Positions 1-5,591 of a DNA stretch of 6,592 nt are shown piece after piece. Under the pieces are notes generated by a model. The model worked only from the letters and a program-made list of their open reading frames with translations. It made no database searches and was not told where the DNA came from. Every line of letters begins with the position of its first letter. The first letter of the stretch is position 1. The position numbers and the translations under genes are program-made. The stretch is from Bacillota bacterium (lineage in GTDB: Bacteria > Bacillota > Clostridia > Acetivibrionales > DSM-1351), in contig JAEYNI010000151.1 in the NCBI GenBank assembly GCA_023412635.1, forward strand, positions 1 to 6,592, in the 5' to 3' direction.

Positions 1-331
1 CTACTAAAGTTTTACCTTCACCTGTTTTCATTTCAGATATTCTTCCCTGATGAAGAACAATACCTCCAATTAATTGAACCTTGAAGTGTCTCATACCAAG
101 CACCCTGACTGAAGCCTCTCGAACTACAGCAAATGCTTCCGGAAGAATATCGTCAAGTGTTTCTCCCGACCCAAGACGTTCCTTGAACTCCTGTGTCTTA
201 GCCTTTAACTGACTGTCAGTGAGTTTCTTGATTTCAGGTTCAAGTGCTTCTATTTCATCAACAATTGGATATATTCTTTTTAACTCTCTATCACTATATG
301 AACCGATAATTCTTTCAACAAATTTTTTCAT
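1..331 (-). CDS. secA: SecA, preprotein translocase ATPase (N-terminal part, runs off the window)
   Basis: SecA is the cytosolic ATPase that drives unfolded preproteins through the SecYEG membrane channel. The 110 residues visible match the family start closely: a DRELKR stretch (14-19), a LEPEI segment near 30, the ETLDDILPEAFAVVREA block (57-73), the VLGMRHFKVQLIGG nucleotide-pocket/Q-motif region (77-90) and the Walker A motif GEGKT (104-108) in an EMKTGEGKT context. The gene leaves the window just after Walker A. The family is usually 800-900 residues, so most of the protein lies outside. The ATG start at 331 follows a perfect AAGGAGG at 338-344 with a 6-base spacer. The upstream neighbours on the same strand are a small exported protein and a TrpR-like regulator, separated by a 265-base leader. 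The family assignment is near certain. No frame damage is visible. Confidence 0.97.
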   Translation of the reverse strand, partial: MKKFVERIIGSYSDRELKRIYPIVDEIEALEPEIKKLTDSQLKAKTQEFKERLGSGETLDDILPEAFAVVREASVRVLGMRHFKVQLIGGIVLHQGRISEMKTGEGKTLV

Positions 332-436
332 TTTTAACCTCCTTGAGCTGCTATAGCTCTCTCTCGCCCTAAACGGCTCCAAAAATATAATTTATAAAAT
401 GTCGGAAATTTCCATTAAAATAACAATAGTCTAGTG

Positions 437-457
437 TTTATTACACACAGTAATAAA
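437..457. repeat. AT-rich hairpin in the secA leader
   Basis: A perfect 8-base inverted repeat, TTTATTAC / GTAATAAA, closes a 5-base ACACA loop. Wobble pairs could extend it slightly outward. It has no T-run on either side, so it is not a standard terminator. It could be an operator or a leader-RNA structure, or simply reflect AT-rich sequence. Confidence 0.45.
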
Positions 458-514
458 TATACTGGCATACTTGGCACACCAGCACAAGACATGAGACTAC
501 AACAGACTGCTAAA

Positions 515-534
515 ACAGGTCGAAAATCGACTGT
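515..534. repeat. Bulged hairpin in the secA leader
   Basis: ACAG-G-TCGA, loop AAA, TCGACTGT: eight base pairs with one bulged G. On the minus strand only four T residues follow, so it would be at best a poor terminator between the upstream gene pair and secA. Confidence 0.4.
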
Positions 535-570
535 AAGGGCCTGCTTAAACATTAACAGCTTTTTCGTGTG

Positions 571-609
571 AAAATAAAAATTAAAAAAATATGGTATCAG
601 CAGAATACC
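571..609 (-). terminator. Weak intrinsic terminator candidate overlapping a stop codon
   Basis: On the minus strand, GGTAT (605-609) can pair with ATACC (593-597) across a 7-base loop. Two nearby T-runs follow (seven T at 583-589, five at 576-580). The stem is only 5 bp, which is weak for a terminator. The stop codon of the 132-residue gene (597-599) lies inside the hairpin, so a terminating ribosome would cover it. The T-run is clear. The terminator call is tentative. Confidence 0.3.
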
Positions 610-995
610 GGCGGGGATGAGTCTGTATGACCCAGAAACGAAGGTCTGGAGTATAAAAATACATTTTTATTTATAGATAAAAATAAAACGATAATAAAAG
701 CTAAACCTACTAAAATAGTGGATATAGCTGAAAGATCGGAATAATTGTGTTTAAATGAATCTTTTAGCTCAATAGCATTTTGAGAAATCACCTTATAGAA
801 GGCCGCAGGTGTACCTTTAGCTTTTGATATACGCCCAGGAATAGCAGATTTATTTGAAGCCTGACTATCCTGCATACTATCAAGCCTCGTTAAATTAACA
901 AGGTAATAATCCAATAAGTCCGCAGAAAAATAAGCCCCTCCTTCGGAGGCCAAAGTAGATAAAATTATTATGCTGAGAAATAATTTCTTAAACAT
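597..995 (-). CDS. Small exported/membrane protein of unknown function upstream of secA
   Basis: I do not recognise this 132-residue protein. It begins with a typical signal peptide: MFKK, a hydrophobic core at about 5-15, and a plausible cleavage site after the GGA at 19-21. A polar, probably extracytoplasmic segment follows (22-88), containing a basic, glycine- and proline-bearing stretch near 50-63. A strong membrane segment runs from about 91 to 108, and a short 24-residue tail ends in SSPPVFC. The ATG at 995 lies 9 bases after the yerC stop, with only a weak AGGT-like ribosome binding site (about 1001-1004), so translation may be coupled to yerC. It is probably transcribed with yerC. A spurious ORF is possible, but the signal peptide, second membrane segment and tight spacing argue for a real gene. 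Its position before secA is discussed in the findings. Confidence 0.65.
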   Translation of the reverse strand: MFKKLFLSIIILSTLASEGGAYFSADLLDYYLVNLTRLDSMQDSQASNKSAIPGRISKAKGTPAAFYKVISQNAIELKDSFKHNYSDLSAISTILVGLAFIIVLFLSINKNVFLYSRPSFLGHTDSSPPVFC

Positions 996-1004
996 CCACT
1001 TAAC

Positions 1005-1316
1005 CTATCTTTCTACCGTATCTTTTCCCTTATCCTGCAATCTGTCAAGGACAAGATTATATCCGTCAGCACCGTATACAAGACATCTGTTTACCCTGCT
1101 TATGGTAGCTGTGCTTGCACCAGTCTCGTCGCAAATATCAGTATACGTTTTCTTATCACGTAGCATTTTGGCAACTTCAAGTCTCTGTGCCAACGCCTTA
1201 ATCTCTGCAATAGTACAGAGATCTTCAAAAAAGTTGTAACATTCTTCCCTATTATTCAATAAAAGTATAGCATCGAACAGATCATCTGTATGCTCATCTC
1301 TTAACTTGGAATTCAT
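1005..1316 (-). CDS. yerC: YerC/YecD family TrpR-like DNA-binding protein
   Basis: A 103-residue regulator of the Trp-repressor superfamily. The family signature is visible: an N-terminal helix region with a DLFDAILLL segment (12-20), EDLCTIAEIKALAQRLEVAK (31-50), and a helix-turn-helix at about 57-79 with TYTDICDETGAS followed by TATISRVNRCL. The length is normal for the family. The target genes and any bound ligand are not known from the sequence, and the family name does not imply tryptophan sensing. The ATG at 1316 has an AGGGG at 1327-1331 with a somewhat long 10-base spacer. A strong promoter lies about 60 bases upstream. A 9-base inverted repeat, TAACCGTTA (1331-1339), lies between promoter and start and could be an autoregulatory site. 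The next gene starts 9 bases after the stop, so the two probably form an operon. Confidence 0.93.
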   Translation of the reverse strand: MNSKLRDEHTDDLFDAILLLNNREECYNFFEDLCTIAEIKALAQRLEVAKMLRDKKTYTDICDETGASTATISRVNRCLVYGADGYNLVLDRLQDKGKDTVER

Positions 1317-1376
1317 AAGTGATAAACCCCTAACCGTTAATTATATATTTATATCTATTATTATCTTCTAGTGAAT

Positions 1377-1405
1377 ACAATATCAGCTTTTTTTTAATCA
1401 GTCAA
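1377..1405 (-). promoter_or_regulatory. Sigma-A type promoter for yerC
   Basis: On the minus strand, TTGACT (1400-1405) is followed by exactly 17 bases and then TATTGT (1377-1382). Both boxes are close to consensus. The spacer contains eight consecutive A residues. The predicted start is near 1370, giving an AT-rich leader of about 55 bases before the yerC ATG. Confidence 0.75.
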
Positions 1406-1477
1406 GGTTGGAGGACTCTGTAGTTACATTTTACCAAAGAATATAAACATAAATCTTAAGTCTAACCAGAAAAAAAT

Positions 1478-1508
1478 TTGAATACAAATATAACAAGGCA
1501 ATTGTAAT
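1478..1508 (+). promoter_or_regulatory. Possible weak promoter for the plus-strand membrane-protein gene
   Basis: TTGAAT (1478-1483) and TGTAAT (1503-1508) are 19 bases apart, longer than optimal. No better pair was found between 1406 and 1597. The real promoter may use another sigma factor or lie elsewhere. Confidence 0.25.
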
Positions 1509-1566
1509 GTCATTGTGCTTTTCACGCAGCTAAAAGCCACTACGTGTCTTTTCATTACTATTTGTG

Positions 1567-1583
1567 TACGCGCTATGCGCGTA
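1567..1583 (+). promoter_or_regulatory. GC-rich hairpin just upstream of the ribosome binding site
   Basis: TACGCGC, loop TAT, GCGCGTA: a perfect 7-bp stem with a 3-base loop in an otherwise AT-rich leader. It ends 4 bases before the GGAG ribosome binding site (1588-1591). No T-run follows, so it is not an intrinsic terminator. It may affect translation initiation or mRNA stability. The right arm can alternatively pair with CTACGTGT at 1540-1547. Confidence 0.5.
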
Positions 1584-1597
1584 GATTGGAGATTATA

Positions 1598-3010
1598 ATG
1601 AATGGTCTGGTAATTATCACAAACAAACAGAAATTAATAATATGTCTGGCAGCATTGTTGTTTATTATTATATCAGCTGTAATTATAGCACAGCTAGATT
1701 TTCCTAAAGCTGTTAAAACCGAGGCTCCAGTCATAGAGAATGTCATGTCCCCCGAAAATGAAAATCAACATTTAAAAGATATTTTATCAAGTATTCTACC
1801 CGCCGATAATACCATACTATACGAGAACCTCAGCAGAGATGTGGAGAAGAACAAACTACCTGTAAAAGCCTTTGAGAAAACAGTTGCAGATGTCATATCA
1901 AGAGGTAAGACTCTCTCCTACCTTTTTGTATACTCTGATGAAGAATATTTGAGGCCGATATATACGAACCTCTGGAAACAATCTTTTTATCAAGGTTGGC
2001 TGTATTTACCCCGTAAGGTGATAGCGGCAAGGCATAGCCTTTTTACCTATACCGGAGGCGCAGGAAAGGTTTTTGATATTGAAGGTCAACTGGGGTTTTA
2101 TCCCAACATAAGCCTGGATAACCAGAATTATTTTAATTTCCTTATTTACAATTTTGATCTGGAAAATGTCCTTCAGTTGGGAAATGATATTGCTATAACC
2201 GGTAAACCCACTAAAAAGGGAGTACAGATAATATCGGTAAAACTTGAGGAAGTATCAGCATTAATAAATGAAACCGGTAATATTACAGTACATCTATGTA
2301 CTCCTAAAGGCTTTGAAATTGACTATCAAAACATCCTGTTTTCAAAGGATTCCAACAGAATAGCGGATTTTGGCCCTGTTCAGGAATCCTATACTGAAAG
2401 TTCCTATAATGAAACCGATCTCTCATCACTGGAAATCACACAGCAAAATACTATTTTAAAGAAGGAGCTTTCATATTTTGTGTCAGATTCTTCCAAACCA
2501 ATATATTTTCAGCCCAACGTAACTTATCAGACTGTAAATACTCTAAGTGGAAGTCCTGACCTTGAAGTCGCGCTGAATAATGCAAAGGAAATAAAGTTTT
2601 CTACTTTATACAATAACAAAAAATATATAAGCCCAGTTTATCATCCCAAGTGGAAGTCACATCACGACAGGGACTGGTGTTATATTCCTCGGAAGATGTA
2701 CCTTAACATGAAGAGAGTTTATGTACTACCTAACGATAAAGAGGTATCTGTCGATTTGCTTGGAGAATTGGGGTTCTTCGAGAAATTTGACGAAGTACCA
2801 AAAGAACAGACAGGAATAGCAGTATCAAACTTCAAAATAAAAAAAGCAAGTATCTATGAAGACAGTATCTTATTAATAGGAACACCTACAAGAGCAGGGA
2901 TGGAAATAGTGGGTATAGACATTAAAAATCTAAACGGTCATGAAGAATTTGCTGTAAGACTCATAACCCCTGACGCCTGCGAAATAGACTCAGACATATT
3001 AAAAAAGTAA
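1598..3010 (+). CDS. Membrane-anchored extracytoplasmic protein with a duplicated domain, function unknown
   Basis: I do not recognise this 470-residue protein. A short basic N-terminus leads into one hydrophobic segment (about 13-31), which I read as an uncleaved signal-anchor, so the rest should lie outside the membrane. The body is a tandem duplication. W126, W134, Y136, P138, R139 and K140 in copy one match W352, W360, Y362, P364, R365 and K366 in copy two at a constant offset of 226. D160, G163 and GF166-167 match D386, G389 and GF392-393. G202, P204, T205 and G208 match G428, P430, T431 and G434. No enzymatic motif or metal site stands out. I chose the ATG at 1598 because GGAG (1588-1591) lies 6 bases before it. 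A GTG at 1544 adds 18 residues but has no ribosome binding site. It is a lone plus-strand gene, convergent with the hom block. Confidence 0.85.
   Translation: MNGLVIITNKQKLIICLAALLFIIISAVIIAQLDFPKAVKTEAPVIENVMSPENENQHLKDILSSILPADNTILYENLSRDVEKNKLPVKAFEKTVADVISRGKTLSYLFVYSDEEYLRPIYTNLWKQSFYQGWLYLPRKVIAARHSLFTYTGGAGKVFDIEGQLGFYPNISLDNQNYFNFLIYNFDLENVLQLGNDIAITGKPTKKGVQIISVKLEEVSALINETGNITVHLCTPKGFEIDYQNILFSKDSNRIADFGPVQESYTESSYNETDLSSLEITQQNTILKKELSYFVSDSSKPIYFQPNVTYQTVNTLSGSPDLEVALNNAKEIKFSTLYNNKKYISPVYHPKWKSHHDRDWCYIPRKMYLNMKRVYVLPNDKEVSVDLLGELGFFEKFDEVPKEQTGIAVSNFKIKKASIYEDSILLIGTPTRAGMEIVGIDIKNLNGHEEFAVRLITPDACEIDSDILKK
1769..3007 (+). repeat. Tandem protein-level duplication within the membrane-anchored protein
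   Basis: Copy one spans about residues 58-248 (bases 1769-2341) and copy two about 286-470 (2453-3007). The best conserved cores are residues 96-248 and 325-469. Each copy carries a W-K...W-x-Y-x-P-R-K motif, a D-x-x-G-x-L-G-F motif, a G-x-P-T-x-x-G motif and a final T-P...E-I-D motif in the same order. The similarity is visible in protein but not as long identical DNA, so the duplication is old. Confidence 0.85.
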
Positions 3011-3050
3011 TTTGAGCGTTCCCTGTGATTTCTCAGAAAAGCAGCATATT

Positions 3051-3087
3051 AAAAGACCCGATCTTTGTACAGACAGGTCTTTTTTTT
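3051..3087. terminator. Bidirectional intrinsic terminator between convergent genes
   Basis: AAAAGACC (3051-3058) pairs with GGTCTTTT (3076-3083) around a 17-base loop. On the plus strand the stem runs into eight T residues (3080-3087), a good terminator for the membrane-protein gene ending at 3010. On the minus strand it runs into four T residues then AATA, a weaker terminator for the S-component gene ending at 3097. Confidence 0.8.
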
Positions 3088-3096
3088 ATAATACTG

Positions 3097-3633
3097 CTAA
3101 ATAAGTTTATTAGTAATTTTTGTTTTGTCAAGGATTGCAATAAATGCATATGCAACCACTGCGCTTACTCCGCCCTGAATAAGATTACCCGGAAGTTCCA
3201 TCAATATAGCAGATACAGCAAGTGTTTTATCCAATAACAACCTTACAACAGTTAACTCAAATATAAGGTATCCTGCAACCATTACCAGTGCACCTACTGC
3301 TACAGCAATAATCCTTCTAAGTATTGATGGAAGCTGGCTGCCTTGTTTGGTTGCAATCACTCCCACAATATAACCCTCAAGACCTTTTACCACAAAGGTT
3401 ACAGGAACAAAATGCAAATAACCCAATGCATAGTCTGATAAAGCTGAACCTATCGCACCTGCTACCAGACCTGATTTCCTTCCTAAAAGTATAGCAGTAA
3501 TCATAATTACTGCATCACCAATATTAAAGTAACCCCCGGGAATCGGGCTGGGTATATGGACAATAAATGTTAAAAGAAAAACTACTGCAATCATTAAAGC
3601 TGTTAAAACTATCTTTCTGGTAGAAAACTTCAT
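3097..3633 (-). CDS. ECF-type transporter S component (substrate-binding membrane protein)
   Basis: A 178-residue, very hydrophobic protein with about six membrane segments (roughly 7-25, 36-51, 54-69, 76-95, 105-127 and 145-166). It resembles the ECF_ribofla_trS/COG4720-like group of S components. Supporting features are a basic N-terminus before the first helix, GGYFNIGDAVIMITAILLG (33-51), and the GLVAGAIGSALSDYALGYLHF region (55-75). S components bind a vitamin or similar compound and share a common energising module (EcfA, EcfA', EcfT). No such module is encoded here, so this is a stand-alone (group II) type. Its substrate cannot be read from the sequence, and riboflavin should not be assumed. 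The start lies 6 bases after the hom stop, and its GAGG (3645-3648) is inside the last hom codons, 11 bases away. This points to co-transcription and probably coupled translation with hom. Confidence 0.85.
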   Translation of the reverse strand: MKFSTRKIVLTALMIAVVFLLTFIVHIPSPIPGGYFNIGDAVIMITAILLGRKSGLVAGAIGSALSDYALGYLHFVPVTFVVKGLEGYIVGVIATKQGSQLPSILRRIIAVAVGALVMVAGYLIFELTVVRLLLDKTLAVSAILMELPGNLIQGGVSAVVAYAFIAILDKTKITNKLI

Positions 3634-3639
3634 ATATTT

Positions 3640-4890
3640 TTATTCCTCTTCAATTCTAATGCTATTTGCAATATTAATAACTGATTTCATAGTCTTTAGC
3701 TCGGATAGCTTGTTCTCAATTTCCTTTTCAGATAAAACCGGAGTGATGAACGCAACTTCCACACCCTGAACCTTAGAGCCCAAATCAATGAATTCAACCT
3801 CACCAAATAAGGATTTTATATCGGACTTGGCTTCTGAAGACTTTTCAGTTGCAACTCTTACAAGGAATTTAACATAACTTTCCGAAAGAGGTATAATATT
3901 ATTTTTATCGGATCTTACCCAAACACTTTTATTTTCATAATTCAGGTGCTTTGCAATATCAATAACATCTGCAATTACAGCACTTGCTGTAGGAAGCTTT
4001 CCGGCTCCCCTTCCGTAGAACATGGCGTCACCTATAGCGTCACCTTTAACCACTATTGCATTAAATACATCCTCAACATTTGCCAATGGATGTTCCTTTG
4101 AAATTATAGCCGGGCTTACCCTTGCAAATATCTTATCTCCATTTCTTCTGCTTATTCCTATCAACTTTATTACACTGTTCATAGCTTCGGCATATTTCAT
4201 ATCTGCAGTAGTAACCTTTGTAATTCCTTCGGCATAAACGTTAGAATAATCTACAAATTCATTATATGCAATTGAAGAAAGTATGGCCAGTTTTCTACAG
4301 GCGTCATGACCTTCTACATCGGCAGTTGGATTTTGCTCTGCATATCCGTTTTCCTGCGCTTCCTTTAAAGCAGCTTCAAAGCTCTTTCCTTCCTTTTTCA
4401 TTTGAGTCAGTATATAATTTGTTGTTCCGTTTAAAATACCTGTAATTCCAATAATTTCATTTGCAGCAAGGCATTGATTAAGGGGACGGATTATTGGAAT
4501 ACCTCCGCCCACACTGGCTTCAAACAAATAACTTACACCGTTTTTTGAGGCAAGTTCCAGAAGTTCAGGTCCCTGGGAAGCAACAAGTTCCTTGTTGGAA
4601 GTAACAACGTTCTTTCCTGCTTCAAAGGCCCTTCTTGTGAACTGCGCAGCTATAGTAGCCCCACCTATGGTTTCAACTATTATATCCACTTCTTTATCAT
4701 TGAATACATCATCTGCATTTTTTGTGAGAACATCCTTATCCGGGCTGTCCGGGAAATCGCGTATATCAAGTATCCATTTGACTCTTATCTCAGTTCCGGC
4801 TCTTTGCGCTATACTTTCACTATTTTTTTTGATAACCTCGGCTACTCCCGAACCAACTACACCATAACCTAAAATCGCTATATTTACCAT
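3640..4890 (-). CDS. hom: Homoserine dehydrogenase
   Basis: Catalyses NAD(P)H-dependent reduction of aspartate-4-semialdehyde to homoserine, the branch point to threonine and methionine. The 416 residues show the full monofunctional architecture. A Rossmann dinucleotide fold carries GYGVVGSG (8-15). The catalytic domain carries TSNKE with K100, a GILNGTTNYIL signature (151-161) and GYAEQNPTADVEGHDACRK. E185, D196 and K200 in that last stretch have the same spacing as the catalytic E208, D219 and K223 of yeast homoserine dehydrogenase. A C-terminal ACT domain (about 341-416) is the usual site of threonine feedback control. I start it at 4890 because GGGAGG (4896-4901) is 5 bases upstream. A TTG at 4911 would add seven residues with no support. 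The 114 bases up to the ACT-protein gene show no convincing promoter or terminator, so the two are probably co-transcribed. thrB does not follow hom here. Confidence 0.97.
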   Translation of the reverse strand: MVNIAILGYGVVGSGVAEVIKKNSESIAQRAGTEIRVKWILDIRDFPDSPDKDVLTKNADDVFNDKEVDIIVETIGGATIAAQFTRRAFEAGKNVVTSNKELVASQGPELLELASKNGVSYLFEASVGGGIPIIRPLNQCLAANEIIGITGILNGTTNYILTQMKKEGKSFEAALKEAQENGYAEQNPTADVEGHDACRKLAILSSIAYNEFVDYSNVYAEGITKVTTADMKYAEAMNSVIKLIGISRRNGDKIFARVSPAIISKEHPLANVEDVFNAIVVKGDAIGDAMFYGRGAGKLPTASAVIADVIDIAKHLNYENKSVWVRSDKNNIIPLSESYVKFLVRVATEKSSEAKSDIKSLFGEVEFIDLGSKVQGVEVAFITPVLSEKEIENKLSELKTMKSVINIANSIRIEEE

Positions 4891-5004
4891 AAAAACCTCC
4901 CTTATCTCCAAATGCTAAGCCAACTTTATCAACCCAACAAATTGTTCAATACTAATTATTCATTGTTGACAAACTCTCATCGCCTTAACACAAATCTGCT
5001 GAAT

Positions 5005-5445
5005 TTACCTTGCTAATATTTCGCTTCGTCTAACGCCTTCAATCTTACTAATCTCACCCATCATATTCTGAATATCCTCTTTCATGTCAAAGGTCTCGAT
5101 TGATATGGTAACATCAGCCAGACCATTAATCGGAATATTCTGATTTATGGTTAGAATATTGGCATTTGCGACAGCTATTATATTTATAATACTTGAAAGT
5201 ATTCCAGAAAAATCTTCTACTACAAAAAACAGTGTTATTACCTTCCCTCTTGAAGTTTCATAGAATGGAAAAACATAGTCCTTATATTTGTAGAATGCGC
5301 TTCTGCTAATTCCGACTTCCTTCACAGCATCATTAACGGTTTTTATCCTCCCGGTGCTCAGGATTTTCTTCACTTCGATAACCTTGGCAAAAACCTCCGG
5401 CAAGATAACAGAATCAACAAGAAAAAATACTGATTCCTGCTTCAT
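5005..5445 (-). CDS. pheB: ACT domain protein, UPF0735/PheB type
   Basis: A 146-residue cytosolic protein with two parts. Residues 35-58 (VNDAVKEVGISRSAFYKYKD within it) look like a helix-turn-helix. Residues 69-146 form an ACT domain, the small fold that usually binds amino acids, with VVEDFSGILSSIINII near 75-90 and the final KIEGVRRSEIL strand. The length fits UPF0735 proteins such as B. subtilis PheB, whose biochemical role is not established. It lies directly upstream of hom and downstream of thrC. My inference is that it senses an amino acid of the aspartate family and may act on DNA or on an enzyme. The ATG at 5445 has a perfect AGGAGG (5451-5456) with a 5-base spacer. It is the first gene after a clear promoter. 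Confidence 0.93.
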   Translation of the reverse strand: MKQESVFFLVDSVILPEVFAKVIEVKKILSTGRIKTVNDAVKEVGISRSAFYKYKDYVFPFYETSRGKVITLFFVVEDFSGILSSIINIIAVANANILTINQNIPINGLADVTISIETFDMKEDIQNMMGEISKIEGVRRSEILAR

Positions 5446-5493
5446 TTAGTCCTCCTGTCCACCCAATGCGTACAATTGTGTTTCCTAGGTGTA

Positions 5494-5522
5494 ATATTAG
5501 CACAATTTTATTATTTTTGCAA
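5494..5522 (-). promoter_or_regulatory. Sigma-A type promoter for the pheB-hom-S-component operon
   Basis: On the minus strand, TTGCAA (5517-5522), a 17-base spacer and TAATAT (5494-5499). The -35 box starts only 3 bases after the T-run of the thrC terminator. The predicted start near 5487 gives a leader of about 40 bases, too short for a T-box or similar riboswitch. The leader holds the small palindromes CCTAGG (5485-5490) and ACAATTGT (5472-5479). Confidence 0.75.
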
Positions 5523-5525
5523 CAC

Positions 5526-5565
5526 AAAAAGGAGTATTAATCTCTTAATTAAGAATAATACTCCT
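5526..5565 (-). terminator. Intrinsic terminator of thrC
   Basis: AGGAGTATTA (5530-5539) pairs with TAATACTCCT (5556-5565), and an inner TCTTAATTAAGA palindrome extends the stem. On the minus strand it runs into five T residues (5526-5530). It begins 26 bases after the thrC stop codon. Confidence 0.88.
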
Positions 5566-5591
5566 CACTTCCATTTAGTAACCTTATAAAG

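Larger units (their letters stand above)
332..596 (-). promoter_or_regulatory. Long secA leader / intergenic region with several inverted repeats
   Basis: No convincing gene is present in these 265 bases. Reading towards secA, they hold a T-rich stretch after the upstream stop codon (571-592), a bulged hairpin (515-534), a pair of 9-base direct near-repeats, TGGCATACT/TGGCACACC (463-480), an AT-rich hairpin (437-457), a perfect palindrome GGAAATTTCC (404-413), a small GAGCT/AGCTC hairpin (345-359) touching the ribosome binding site, and AAGGAGG (338-344). The only promoter-like pair I can place is weak: TTTAAT (414-419), 17 bases, TATAAA (391-396), which would put the palindrome in the spacer as a possible operator. 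Whether secA has its own promoter or is read through from yerC is not settled by the sequence. Confidence 0.4.

Noticed and set aside
463..480. TGGCA repeats as a sigma-54 promoter
   Set aside because: The GG and GC elements are not at the required -24/-12 spacing on either strand.
415..552. A 45-codon minus-strand ORF in the secA leader, hydrophobic with several cysteines (including CCSLMSC)
   Set aside because: There is no ribosome binding site before its ATG, it overlaps two hairpins, and it matches no peptide family I know. It could be revisited if ribosome profiling shows translation.
970..1239. Plus-strand ORF opposite yerC
   Set aside because: It is a shadow of a well-supported minus-strand gene, with no ribosome binding site or family likeness.
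1500..1550. Slight resemblance of ACGCA...AAAGCC to part of a GEMM-I (c-di-GMP) riboswitch
   Set aside because: The spacing is wrong, and the second helix and the rest of the conserved core are missing.
1544..1597. GTG start at 1544 extending the plus-strand membrane protein by 18 residues
   Set aside because: There is no ribosome binding site before it and the added segment runs through the GC-rich hairpin. The ATG at 1598 has GGAG at ideal spacing.
3025..3237. Plus-strand 70-codon ORF after the membrane-protein gene
   Set aside because: It runs through the bidirectional terminator and then opposite the S-component gene. Its composition is that of a shadow frame.
4022..4867. Two plus-strand ORFs opposite hom
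   Set aside because: They are antisense shadows of a fully conserved enzyme gene.
4891..5004. A promoter or terminator between the ACT gene and hom
   Set aside because: TTGTCA and TTGAAC can be found on the minus strand, but neither has a -10 box at an acceptable distance, and no hairpin with a T-run is present.
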